Positions 8,970-16,697 of a stretch of 64,000 nt of DNA are shown here, piece by piece; positions within the stretch are counted from its first letter, which is position 1; every line of letters starts with the position of its first letter. The stretch spans positions 1,116,001-1,180,000 of the forward strand of contig NC_014935.1 in assembly GCF_000186245.1 (NCBI RefSeq). Reading direction: 5' to 3'. This DNA comes from Nitratifractor salsuginis DSM 16511. Its GTDB lineage: Bacteria; Campylobacterota; Campylobacteria; Campylobacterales; Sulfurovaceae. A program made the translations under genes and the position numbers. The notes under the pieces are model-generated. The model ran no database searches. It had not been told where the DNA came from and saw nothing but the letters and a program-made list of their open reading frames with translations.

Positions 8970-9583
8970 ACGCCAAGCCTTTCGGAGCTTTCTTGCAAAA
9001 GGCTCAGGTCGATGATCCGGTCGCAGGCCCAGCGGGCCAGGTCCATATCGTGGGTAATCAGCAGGATCCCTACCCTGTCCAACAGTTTGATCAAAAGTTT
9101 CATCGTCTCCAGCTGGGTAATGTTGTCCAGGGCGCTGGTGGGCTCGTCGCAAAGCAGGAGATCCGGATCCATCCGCAGCGCTCTGAGGATGCTGCAGCGC
9201 TGGAGTTGTCCTCCGGAGAGTTCGTGGGGATATTTGCCCAAGAGATCTCTATCCAGGCCCAGCGCCGCCACCTGCCTGGGATCTTCCGGCAGGGTCGCCA
9301 CCTCGTCGATCTGGCGGTCGATGGGATAGGAGGGGTGGAAGGAGCTGTAGGGGTCCTGGAAGATCCAGCCGAGCCGCCCGTGCTCGATGCGGCCCTTTTG
9401 GGGTTTGAGGTTTCCGGCGATCAGCTCGAAGAGGGTGGATTTTCCACTGCCGCTGGGACCGACGATCCCGAGACACTCTCCCCGTCTCAGCTCCAGGGAA
9501 AATCCGTCATAGATCTGCCTGCTGTCGGGATAGGCGAAACTCAGCCCTTCGATCCGCAATACGGTCTCCTCTTCCTTTCGCAC
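8966..9583 (-). CDS. ABC transporter ATP-binding protein, peptide/nickel type
   Basis: A 205-residue stand-alone nucleotide-binding domain. The Walker A motif GPSGSGKST is at residues 42-50, followed by the Q-loop region WIFQDPYSSF, the signature LSGGQLQR, the Walker B region LLLCDEPTSALD and the switch His in LITHDMD. The Q-loop and signature resemble Dpp/Opp/Nik-type ATPases. The start is GTG 9583, which overlaps the stop of proA by one base, and the stop overlaps tamA. No permease or binding protein is adjacent. The substrate is unknown, and the operon position is odd for a peptide importer. Confidence 0.85.
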   Translation of the reverse strand: MRKEEETVLRIEGLSFAYPDSRQIYDGFSLELRRGECLGIVGPSGSGKSTLFELIAGNLKPQKGRIEHGRLGWIFQDPYSSFHPSYPIDRQIDEVATLPEDPRQVAALGLDRDLLGKYPHELSGGQLQRCSILRALRMDPDLLLCDEPTSALDNITQLETMKLLIKLLDRVGILLITHDMDLARWACDRIIDLSLLQESSERLGV

Positions 9584-10815
9584 TAGCGCGTCTGCCCCTC
9601 ACCGTAGATTTTGTATTTGTAAGTGGTCAGCTCGTTGATCCCCATCGGGCCGCGGGCGTGGAGTTTGTTGGTGGAGATCCCTACTTCCGCACCGAAGCCG
9701 AAGGCCCCGCCGTCGGTAAAGCGGGTCGAAGCGTTGACATAGACGCAGGCGGCGTCCACTTCGTCGAGGAATTTCTCCGCCGCACGGTAATCCTCGGTGA
9801 TGATCGCTTCGGAGTGGCCCGAACCGTGACGGCGGATATGGGTGATGGCTTCGTCGATGTTCTCCACCACCTTCACCGCCAGGATATTGGCCAGATACTC
9901 GGTATCCCAATCCTCTTCGGCCGCCAGCGCCGCGTCGATGATCCCGCACGCCTCCTCGTCGGCCCGCAGTTCCGTTCCCGCCGCGCGGAAGGCTTCGTAA
10001 GCTTTGGGGAGGAAATCCCGGGCGATGGCCCGATCGACCAGCAGCGTCTCCATCGCGTTACAGACCCCGGGGCGGTCGCACTTGGCGTTGAGGGCGATCT
10101 TGAGCGCCATCTCCTGATCGGCGGCCCGGTGGACGTAGGTATGGCAAAGCCCCTTGTCGTGCTTGACCACGGGGACGGTGGCGTTTTCGGAGACGTAGCG
10201 GATGAGTGTCTCCCCGCCTCTCGGGACGATCAGGTCCACATAGCGGTCCTGCCTGATGAGATAGGCCACCCCCTCACGGCTGCTGTCGGGAAGCAGGGAG
10301 ATGATTTCCCTCGGCAGCCCCTCCGCCTCCAACACCCCCTGAAGCACTTCCGCAATCGCCCGGTTGGAGTGTTCGGCTTCCTTGCCCCCTTTGAGGATGG
10401 CGACGTTGCCGCTTTTGAAACAGAGCGCCCCCACGTCGGCGGTGACGTTGGGGCGGGATTCGTAGATCACCCCGACCACTCCGATGGGGACGGAGACCTT
10501 TTCGATCCGCAGGTTGGCGTCGTTGCGCCACCCTTCCAGGACTCGCCCTACCGGCTCTCTAAGTGCGGCGATCTCCCGCAGGGAACGGGCCATCGCCTCC
10601 ACCCGTTTCTCGTCGAGAAAGAGGCGATCCTTCAGAGCGCTGCTCAGCTCATTTTCTTCAGCCGCTGCCATATCCTTGGCATTGGCCTGCAAAATGCTCT
10701 CCATCTCCTCTTCCAAAGCGTCAGCCATCTTTCGCAGAACTCTACTTTTGGTCGCTCCATCCAGTGTCGCGATGACCGCGCTGCTCGCTTTCGCTTTTTG
10801 CAAAAAACCTTCCAT
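9583..10815 (-). CDS. proA: Gamma-glutamyl phosphate reductase
   Basis: A 410-residue NADPH-dependent enzyme of proline synthesis that reduces glutamyl-5-phosphate to glutamate semialdehyde. It belongs to the aldehyde dehydrogenase fold. The catalytic Cys is in DRPGVCNAME. Other family segments are VIYESRPNVT, KGGKEAEHSN and FGFGAEVGIST. I prefer ATG 10815 because AGAGGAG lies five bases upstream. A GTG two codons earlier would overlap that site. It is the first gene of a tightly packed minus-strand run: proA, ABC ATPase, tamA, tamB. Confidence 0.95.
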   Translation of the reverse strand: MEGFLQKAKASSAVIATLDGATKSRVLRKMADALEEEMESILQANAKDMAAAEENELSSALKDRLFLDEKRVEAMARSLREIAALREPVGRVLEGWRNDANLRIEKVSVPIGVVGVIYESRPNVTADVGALCFKSGNVAILKGGKEAEHSNRAIAEVLQGVLEAEGLPREIISLLPDSSREGVAYLIRQDRYVDLIVPRGGETLIRYVSENATVPVVKHDKGLCHTYVHRAADQEMALKIALNAKCDRPGVCNAMETLLVDRAIARDFLPKAYEAFRAAGTELRADEEACGIIDAALAAEEDWDTEYLANILAVKVVENIDEAITHIRRHGSGHSEAIITEDYRAAEKFLDEVDAACVYVNASTRFTDGGAFGFGAEVGISTNKLHARGPMGINELTTYKYKIYGEGQTR

Positions 10816-10938
10816 CTTCACTCCTCTGATAATGCGCTCGATTTTTTCTAATATTTTATCCTATCTTTGCGCTATATTTATGTGAAAGCTTTTATAGAAA
10901 AAATATGAGTGAAAAGAGATGAAAACAGAGGAGGCTTG

Positions 10939-11442
10939 ATGAGCAAAAAGTTGATCCTGATGCGCCACGCAAAATCGAGCTGGAAAGAGCCATTGCCCGA
11001 TCAAGAACGCCCACTCAACAAACGGGGCAAACGGGCGGCGAAGATGATCGGAAAGACCCTCGCCGAAAAAGGGATCATTCCGGACTTGATCCTCAGCAGC
11101 GACGCCAAAAGGGCCCGAGCCACCGCCAAACGGGTTTTAAAAGCCCTGGATAAAGAGAAAATCGACCTTCAGCTCGACCCGGCACTCTATGCGGCCGATG
11201 CCCGGGAGATTCTCCGAGAAATCGAAAAAACGGAGGACAAGATCCAAACACTGATGGTCGTCGCCCACAATCCCGGCATCAGTGAATTGGCGGTGATGCT
11301 GAGTGGTGAGGACGCGTTCTCGTGGCTACCGACCGCTGCGGTCGTCGTTCTCGAGATCGATGGGGATTCTTGGAGGGAGATCGCTCCGGGTAAGGCGAAA
11401 GTGCTTCTTCACCTCATTCCCCGGGAGTGGGAGAAGAGTTGA
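10939..11442 (+). CDS. sixA: SixA-type phosphohistidine phosphatase
   Basis: A 167-residue histidine phosphatase of the phosphoglycerate-mutase-like superfamily. The RHG-type motif LMRHAKSSW gives R9 and H10, with H10 as the phosphate acceptor. The second catalytic His is in VVAHNPGISEL. SixA proteins dephosphorylate phosphohistidine on phosphotransfer proteins. The actual substrate here is unknown. ATG 10939 is preceded by AGAGGAGG (10927-10934). An upstream in-frame ATG at 10909 lacks such a site. It is a single-gene unit diverging from proA. Confidence 0.9.
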   Translation: MSKKLILMRHAKSSWKEPLPDQERPLNKRGKRAAKMIGKTLAEKGIIPDLILSSDAKRARATAKRVLKALDKEKIDLQLDPALYAADAREILREIEKTEDKIQTLMVVAHNPGISELAVMLSGEDAFSWLPTAAVVVLEIDGDSWREIAPGKAKVLLHLIPREWEKS

Positions 11443-11449
11443 GGCTCTC

Positions 11450-11980
11450 TTACTTCTTGGCTTTCGCTTCGAGCTCTTTGGCCCGTTGGGCGACCGCTTT
11501 TTTCAATTCATTGGCATGCTTGGCGATGCGCTGCTGAGCCAGGAGCATACTGAGCTGGGTCAGGCGGGGCAGAACGCTTAGGGATTTCTGACCCAGTTTC
11601 GTGGAGTAGAATTTGGCCAATTCGTGCATCTCCTCGGGGCTAAACGCCTGAGCGTAGAGCTTCGCCAAATCCTTTTTCATATCTTCCCACTTGGTATATT
11701 TGTGGAAAAAGTCCTTGTAGATATCCTCGTAGGGAGCCATCGCGGGCTGACGCTTGAGCTGGATCTCCAGGGAACGGTCAAGCGCCGTGCGGATTCCCTC
11801 TTTCATTTTCAGCGCCTTGAAAAGTTCATAAGCCGCTTTTTCCGCTTCGGGGGTCAGGGGCTTGAGCTTGGGAGCCTGTGTTTTTTTGGCCGCGGGAGCC
11901 TCTTTGGGACCGGCCATCAGTGCGGAGCCACCGAAGAGCAGGGAAATTGCCAGGAGCGTTTTCATCGAAGTTTTGATCAT
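11450..11980 (-). CDS. Periplasmic DUF2059-family protein
   Basis: A 176-residue secreted helical protein. The signal peptide is about residues 6-23 (LLAISLLFGGSALMAG). The mature part has the DUF2059 pattern: ELFKAL, then a YTKWEDMKKDLAKLYAQAFS region, then MHELAKFYSTKLGQKSL. The family's function is not established. AAAGGA lies just before ATG 11980. It converges with sixA. The C-terminus is a Lys/Ala/Glu-rich helix that may be a flexible tail. Confidence 0.8.
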   Translation of the reverse strand: MIKTSMKTLLAISLLFGGSALMAGPKEAPAAKKTQAPKLKPLTPEAEKAAYELFKALKMKEGIRTALDRSLEIQLKRQPAMAPYEDIYKDFFHKYTKWEDMKKDLAKLYAQAFSPEEMHELAKFYSTKLGQKSLSVLPRLTQLSMLLAQQRIAKHANELKKAVAQRAKELEAKAKK

Positions 11981-12015
11981 TTGATTCCTTTGAATATAGA
12001 TAATATGGCGAAAGA

Positions 12016-12747
12016 TTAGCGAAGATTGGTTAACTGAAAATTATCGGGAAGTAAGGCACCGACGGCTTCACGGGGTGCCTGGATCAGGAGGGGGTGCTTT
12101 TGGGGATCGAGCCAACGCATAATGCCTCGCAAATCACCGACGGACATTGCGGTACACCCCACGGTTGGCTTACCGTCCCTGCGTTTGATATGCATAAATA
12201 TACAACTGCCGGCTCCGGGGATCCTCCCCGGATTGTGGGCGACAAAGATCCCGTAGCGGTAGAGCCCGCTGGGGAATTTCATCCGCTCGTAGCTGCGGTA
12301 ATCGAGCCCAACGCGGCGGCTGTCGATGATCCGATTGTAGCTGCGGGAGTGGGGATCGTCGACACAGCGGCTGAAGCGATCCATCCGCCGGTAGGGATAG
12401 CGAAACTCGGACGCACCCTCTCCGAAAAGAAAAGGCAGTTCAAAGACCCCCGCGGGGGAGCGCTTGTCCCCTTCACGCTTGAGCGCTCCTCTGGCAGGGG
12501 CCGGCAGAAGCCTGCGCCCCCAGGCCATCCCGCGGCTGCCCAGCTTGACCGGGATCGCGGCGCCGACACGCTTCCAGCTCCTGCCATGCCTCTCCCACCG
12601 GGTGAGAGTCCCGTGGTCCGCCTGCCAACTTGGAGAGACCACGACCAGGAGCTGGCGGGTATCCGAAGGGAGCCTGCCGGCCTGGAGTGCAGAGCTCATC
12701 AATAAAATTCCCAGGAGTGTTCCAAATCTCTCAAACAGGCTTTTCAT
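12016..12747 (-). CDS. L,D-transpeptidase (YkuD fold, COG3786-like)
   Basis: A 243-residue exported enzyme with a signal peptide over residues 1-23 (ending SSALQA). The YkuD catalytic core shows FMHIKRR with H186 and TVGCTAMS with the nucleophile C198. The N-terminal SPSWQADHGTLTRWER and GSRGMAWG segments match the COG3786 subgroup. L,D-transpeptidases form 3-3 cross-links or attach proteins to peptidoglycan through a cysteine acyl-enzyme. Its start overlaps the stop of the upstream cytochrome c gene, so the two are co-translated. Confidence 0.87.
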   Translation of the reverse strand: MKSLFERFGTLLGILLMSSALQAGRLPSDTRQLLVVVSPSWQADHGTLTRWERHGRSWKRVGAAIPVKLGSRGMAWGRRLLPAPARGALKREGDKRSPAGVFELPFLFGEGASEFRYPYRRMDRFSRCVDDPHSRSYNRIIDSRRVGLDYRSYERMKFPSGLYRYGIFVAHNPGRIPGAGSCIFMHIKRRDGKPTVGCTAMSVGDLRGIMRWLDPQKHPLLIQAPREAVGALLPDNFQLTNLR

Positions 12748-13112
12748 TGGGCCTCCGACGCATTATTCTCTTCGCTCTCTTCGGCGGCATTGGCCTTCTG
12801 AATATAGAGGTAGAGCGCGTGGATCTCCTTCTCCGTCAGGAAATAGCGGGGCATCACTCCCCGTCCTTTGAGAACCGCCCGACGAAGAGTCGCCAGATCG
12901 CTGTGACGGATATCGGGGCCTTGCAGGACTTTCGCTTTGCCGTGTTCTTTATATCGGGCGATGATCGCCCCTTCTCCGTGATCCCCGTGACAGGGAGCGC
13001 AACTGACCCCTCGGGGGTTTTGATAGAGCATCTGTCCGTATTCGAATTCAGAGATAAAATCGTCACTCCAAAGCACCGTAGCCAGGAGCAGAAGCATTCC
13101 CCAGATTTTCAT
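12744..13112 (-). CDS. Periplasmic monohaem cytochrome c
   Basis: A 122-residue protein with a signal peptide (MKIWGMLLLLATVLW) and one haem c site, CAPCH, at residues 38-42, followed by GDHGEG. GVMPRYFLTEKEI supplies the likely methionine axial ligand, and the closing IHALYLYIQKA helix is typical of class I cytochromes c. The start is ATG 13112; the frame is open further upstream but only in this form does it begin with a signal peptide. The tail is acidic (EESEENN). It is probably a small electron carrier. No partner oxidase is nearby. Confidence 0.88.
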   Translation of the reverse strand: MKIWGMLLLLATVLWSDDFISEFEYGQMLYQNPRGVSCAPCHGDHGEGAIIARYKEHGKAKVLQGPDIRHSDLATLRRAVLKGRGVMPRYFLTEKEIHALYLYIQKANAAEESEENNASEAQ

Positions 13113-13145
13113 CGCCGGCAACCCTTTGTGTTTAAGTCGATTCGA

Positions 13146-13151
13146 TATAAT
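13146..13151 (+). promoter_or_regulatory. -10 box upstream of folD
   Basis: TATAAT stands 62 bases before the folD ATG. There is no good -35 hexamer, which is usual for sigma-70 promoters in Campylobacterota. It would drive folD, lepB and the M50 protease gene. Confidence 0.55.
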
Positions 13152-13212
13152 ACCCCAAAAATTTCGGCCCCCAATCATCGAGATGTCGGGGCATAGACGA
13201 AAGCGAGTAACC

Positions 13213-14064
13213 ATGCAACTCATCGACGGTAAAGCTCTGGCCCAGAAAATCCGCCAAGAGGTCAAAGCGGAAGTGGAAGTCCTGAACCGGGAACACGACA
13301 TTGTCCCGGGCCTGGCGGTGATCCTGGTGGGCAACAACCCCGCCAGCCAAGCCTATGTGAAGATGAAAGCCAAAGCCTGCAAAGAGGTGGGCTTCTACTC
13401 CATCGTCCATGAGATGCCTGAGACCATCAGCCAGGAGGAGATCGTCGCCACCATCGAAATGATGAACGCCAACCCCCGCATCGACGGGATCCTCGTGCAG
13501 CTGCCTCTGCCCGAGCACATCGATACCAACCGGATCCTCGAAGTGATCGACCCCGCCAAGGATGTCGACGGTTTCCATCCCTACAACGTCGGCCGCCTCG
13601 TGACCAACCTCGACGGCTTCGTCCCCTGCACACCGCTGGGCGTGATGAAGATGTTCGAAGCCTACGACATCGACCTGCAGGGGCAGGATGTCTGCGTCGT
13701 CGGGGCCAGCAACATCGTGGGCAAACCCATGGCCGCCCTCCTCCTCAACGCCAATGCCACCGTCACCGTCACCCATATTTACACCAAAGATTTGAAAGCC
13801 CATACGTCCCGGGCCGATATCGTCATCGTCGGGGTGGGTGTCCCCGGCCTCATCAAAGCCGATATGGTCAAAGAGGGTGCTGTCGTCATCGACATCGGGA
13901 TCAACCGCCTCGAGGACGGCCGCTTGGTGGGGGATGTGGATTTTGACGCCGTAGCCCCCAAATGCAGCTACATCACACCCGTTCCCGGCGGGGTCGGCCC
14001 CATGACCATCGCCATGCTCCTGAGTAACACCCTCAAAGCGGCCAAGCAGCGGATCGCTCGATGA
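13213..14064 (+). CDS. folD: FolD methylene-THF dehydrogenase/cyclohydrolase
   Basis: A 283-residue bifunctional folate enzyme that interconverts 5,10-methylene-THF and 10-formyl-THF. Family motifs are VGNNPASQAYVKMK with the catalytic Lys, DGILVQLPLP, DVDGFHPYNVG and the NADP-binding VVGASNIVGKP. It ends with the diagnostic TPVPGGVGPMT. The start ATG 13213 has only a weak ribosome binding site (GCGAG). The stop overlaps lepB as ATGA, so the genes are coupled. Confidence 0.96.
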   Translation: MQLIDGKALAQKIRQEVKAEVEVLNREHDIVPGLAVILVGNNPASQAYVKMKAKACKEVGFYSIVHEMPETISQEEIVATIEMMNANPRIDGILVQLPLPEHIDTNRILEVIDPAKDVDGFHPYNVGRLVTNLDGFVPCTPLGVMKMFEAYDIDLQGQDVCVVGASNIVGKPMAALLLNANATVTVTHIYTKDLKAHTSRADIVIVGVGVPGLIKADMVKEGAVVIDIGINRLEDGRLVGDVDFDAVAPKCSYITPVPGGVGPMTIAMLLSNTLKAAKQRIAR

Positions 14065-15023
14065 AAAAATTTGCCCGCGGCCTCTACCGTTTTTCCAGCA
14101 GTTGGACCGGGACGATCATCATCGTCCTCCTTCTGATCTTCTTCGTCGCCCAATCCTTCGTCATCCCCAGCGGTTCGATGAAGCGCACCCTCCTCATCGG
14201 GGATTTCCTCTTTGCCAAGAAGTTCAGCTACGGGATCACCATTCCCGAGCTCCCCTGGGTGGGGCTCAAGCTCCTGCCCGACTTCCGCGGCGACGGCCAC
14301 CTGATCGACGGGCCCCGTCCCAAGCGGGAAGATATCGTCATCTTCTACGTCCCCAAGGACCGCAAAACCCATTTCGTCAAACGTTGTGTCGCGGTGGGCG
14401 GGGATGAGATTCTCTACTACGACAAACACCTGCTGATCCATTTCCACGAGGGCGACGAGTACATCCGCAGCCACTACCCCGCCCGCAAGATCGTTACCGT
14501 CCTCGGCAAACTGTGGGTGGTCAACCCCTACAAGGACAAATATCCCGGCATCCAGTACAAACCCGAGTACAACGGCAACAGCTTCCTGATGCTCCTCTAT
14601 CGCAGCCCCCAGGTCGATATGAAACCCCTCTTCCTCCCCGAACTCAAGGCTCCGGCCTACAGCATGGGAGGCACCCCGGTGAATGTCTTTTACAAAAAGG
14701 TGGAGCCTGATCATTACTATATGATCGGGGACAACCGGGACAATTCCGAAGACAGCCGCTTCTGGGGATCGGTCCCCTACAGCCTCATCATCGGCAAGCC
14801 CTGGGTCATCTACTTCAGCATCGAATACCGCAGCTACGACCGGGTCATGTACGGCAAAGGCGGCGGCCGCGATCATCAGGCGCTTCGCAAAGTCTGCGGT
14901 GATCTGCCTCTGGACTCCAAGGAATGCCGCGAAGCCTGGGACAAACACCGCTTCACCGTCCGTTGGGACCGGGTTGGGCGCAACGTCGACCGTTTTCAGT
15001 TCGAAGTCCCCAAGGATGACTGA
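14061..15023 (+). CDS. lepB: Signal peptidase I
   Basis: A 320-residue membrane protease that removes signal peptides from exported proteins. There is one N-terminal membrane segment (residues 17-34). The catalytic Ser is S39 in IPSGSMK. The general base is K107 in FVKRCVAVGGDE. Box E is MIGDNRDNSEDSRFWG. The insert of about 100 residues between the Lys box and box E makes it longer than many bacterial forms; this is seen in related epsilonbacterial enzymes. It sits between folD and the M50 protease, overlapping both neighbours. Confidence 0.95.
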   Translation: MKKFARGLYRFSSSWTGTIIIVLLLIFFVAQSFVIPSGSMKRTLLIGDFLFAKKFSYGITIPELPWVGLKLLPDFRGDGHLIDGPRPKREDIVIFYVPKDRKTHFVKRCVAVGGDEILYYDKHLLIHFHEGDEYIRSHYPARKIVTVLGKLWVVNPYKDKYPGIQYKPEYNGNSFLMLLYRSPQVDMKPLFLPELKAPAYSMGGTPVNVFYKKVEPDHYYMIGDNRDNSEDSRFWGSVPYSLIIGKPWVIYFSIEYRSYDRVMYGKGGGRDHQALRKVCGDLPLDSKECREAWDKHRFTVRWDRVGRNVDRFQFEVPKDD

Positions 15024-15673
15024 TGAGTGAATTGGAGCTCCTCAAGATCATCGCCTCGATCCTGGCGCTGATCGTCTCCGTGGTCGGGCACGAGATCATG
15101 CACGGATGGGTCGCCTACCGCTACGGGGATATGACCGCCAAACTCCAGGGGCGTCTCAGCATCAACCCCATCCGGCATATCGATCCTGTGGGGACCATCC
15201 TCGTTCCTGCATTGCTCTACGCGATGCACGCTCCTTTCCTCTTCGGATGGGCCAAGCCCGTTCCCATCGATATGAACACCGTCCTGCGCAAGGGCGGTTA
15301 CGGCGCTGCCGTCGCCGTGAGCCTCGCCGGGATCACCTACAATTTCGCCCTGGCGATCCTGGCGGCGACCCTTCTGCCTCTGGCCTGGCCGCCCCACGGG
15401 ATGCTGGGGGCCTTTGTCTACCTCTTCCTGGCCCAGAGTGTGATGATCAACGTGGTGCTGGGGGTCTTCAACCTCTGGCCCATCCCGCCTCTGGATGGTT
15501 CCCAGGCCCTGCGCTTTTTCGCCGCGAAGATGGGTTGGAGAGGCTTCGTGGAAGCCTACGAGAAGATCTATCCCTACGGGATGATCATCCTTTTCGCCAT
15601 CCTCTTCACCCCCTTGGCAGATATACTTTTCGCCCCCGTCGGCTGGATCCTCAAATGGATCATTCCAGGGTAA
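15023..15673 (+). CDS. Site-2-type (M50) intramembrane metalloprotease
   Basis: A 216-residue polytopic membrane protein. The zinc motif HEIMH is at residues 23-27 in the first membrane segment, and the third ligand is the Asp of NLWPIPPLDGS near residue 160. This compact M50 subgroup (YwhC/SpoIVFB-like) lacks PDZ domains and cleaves substrates inside the membrane. The substrate is unknown. Its ATG overlaps the TGA of lepB. About five membrane helices can be seen. Confidence 0.9.
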   Translation: MSELELLKIIASILALIVSVVGHEIMHGWVAYRYGDMTAKLQGRLSINPIRHIDPVGTILVPALLYAMHAPFLFGWAKPVPIDMNTVLRKGGYGAAVAVSLAGITYNFALAILAATLLPLAWPPHGMLGAFVYLFLAQSVMINVVLGVFNLWPIPPLDGSQALRFFAAKMGWRGFVEAYEKIYPYGMIILFAILFTPLADILFAPVGWILKWIIPG

Positions 15674-15713
15674 TGACGATGATTGAAAGTCACAAAAATA
15701 CAGTGCATAGATC

Positions 15714-15730
15714 GCGTTGCGTAGCAACGC
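15714..15730. repeat. Perfect hairpin beside heptamer array
   Basis: GCGTTGC, a 3-base loop GTA, then GCAACGC. This 7-bp stem lies eight bases before the ATTACTC array in the leader of rpiB. There is no U-run after it, so it is not a classical terminator. Confidence 0.8.
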
Positions 15731-15738
15731 TTACCACA

Positions 15739-15763
15739 ATTACTCATTACTCATTACTCATTA
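15739..15763. repeat. Heptamer array, unit ATTACTC x3.6
   Basis: Three perfect copies of ATTACTC followed by ATTA. It lies 14 bases before the rpiB start, immediately upstream of the AAGGAG ribosome binding site. The same unit occurs, reverse-complemented, at the end of pdxJ. Confidence 0.95.
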
Positions 15764-15777
15764 AAAAAGGAGAAACC

Positions 15778-16230
15778 ATGAAATTCTACATCGCGACCGA
15801 CCACGCCGGATACCACTACAAAGCCGAAGTCATCGAGTATGTCAAATCCAAAGGCCACGAGATCGAGGATCTCGGCCCCTACACCCCCGACCGGGTCGAC
15901 TATCCCGATTACGGCCGCAAATGCGCCGAAGCGGTCAAAGCCGACGAAGGAAGCTTCGGGATCATCATCTGCGGCACCGGGATCGGCATCTCCATGTCAG
16001 CCAACAAAGTCCCCGGCATCCGGGCGGCCCTCTGCCACGATGCCTACACCGCCACCATGGCCCGCGCCCACAACAATGCCCAGATCCTCGCCTTCGGTGA
16101 GCGGGTCGTCGGTATGGGGGTCGTCCAGAGCATGATCGATGCCTTCATCGAAACCGAATTCGAAGGCGGCCGCCACGAGCGACGTGTCGAAAAGATCAAC
16201 GCCATCGACGAAGAGTACCGCTGTAGCTGA
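15778..16230 (+). CDS. rpiB: Ribose-5-phosphate isomerase B
   Basis: A 150-residue enzyme interconverting ribose-5-phosphate and ribulose-5-phosphate in the pentose phosphate pathway. The N-terminal ATDHAGYHYK is the phosphate-binding start, and CGTGIGISMSANK contains the catalytic Cys. Length matches the family. ATG 15778 follows AAGGAG with good spacing; the frame stays open far upstream but without homology. A heptamer array sits directly before its ribosome binding site. Confidence 0.95.
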   Translation: MKFYIATDHAGYHYKAEVIEYVKSKGHEIEDLGPYTPDRVDYPDYGRKCAEAVKADEGSFGIIICGTGIGISMSANKVPGIRAALCHDAYTATMARAHNNAQILAFGERVVGMGVVQSMIDAFIETEFEGGRHERRVEKINAIDEEYRCS

Positions 16231-16236
16231 CCAGCT

Positions 16237-16527
16237 ATGAGCCGTGTCCTTTCAACCGGGATCACCGATGAAGAGGAGATCCGCCGGATCTTGCGCGATG
16301 AAGGCTATACCAACATCTTCCGATGGTGCGACAGCGCCGGCACCCGTTACGGGGAGCATACGCATCCTCATCAGGAAGTGCGCTGGGTCCTCTCCGGCAC
16401 CCTAGAGATCATCAAAGGGGGAATGACCCTTCGTCTCAAAAGCGGCGACCGACTCGATTCAGCGCCCGACACACCTCACAGCGCCTATGTGCCCGAAGAC
16501 TGCTGCTATCTCTGTGGCAGCAAATAA
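16237..16527 (+). CDS. Small cupin-domain protein
   Basis: A 96-residue single-domain cupin. Motif 1 is seen as GEHTHPHQEVRWVLSGTLE with two or three metal-binding His. Motif 2 is DRLDSAPDTPHSAYV. The substrate is not evident. It follows rpiB after six bases and is probably in the same transcript. It ends CCYLCGSK, giving three Cys near the C-terminus. Confidence 0.8.
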   Translation: MSRVLSTGITDEEEIRRILRDEGYTNIFRWCDSAGTRYGEHTHPHQEVRWVLSGTLEIIKGGMTLRLKSGDRLDSAPDTPHSAYVPEDCCYLCGSK

Positions 16528-16636
16528 ATCATCTAGGCAAAGCACATAAAACATTCAGCCGCTCTTTTCGTCACTGCATAAGCCATTCCAATGCCTCAAA
16601 CGACCCGGCCCCATCGCTTTTTTACCCCCTCTTGGA

Positions 16637-16642
16637 TATAAT
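16637..16642 (+). promoter_or_regulatory. -10 box upstream of valS
   Basis: TATAAT stands 56 bases before the valS start. It places a GCCCGGC array inside the predicted 5' leader of the valS mRNA. No matching -35 hexamer is clear. Confidence 0.5.
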
Positions 16643-16659
16643 CGCGTCAATTTATGAGT

Positions 16660-16680
16660 GCCCGGCGCCCGGCGCCCGGC
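16660..16680. repeat. Heptamer array, unit GCCCGGC x3
   Basis: Three perfect copies of GCCCGGC, in the predicted leader between the -10 box and the ATG of valS. The unit is itself nearly self-complementary, so the array can form alternative hairpins. Confidence 0.95.
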
Positions 16681-16697
16681 ATTGAGAAGGACAAAGC

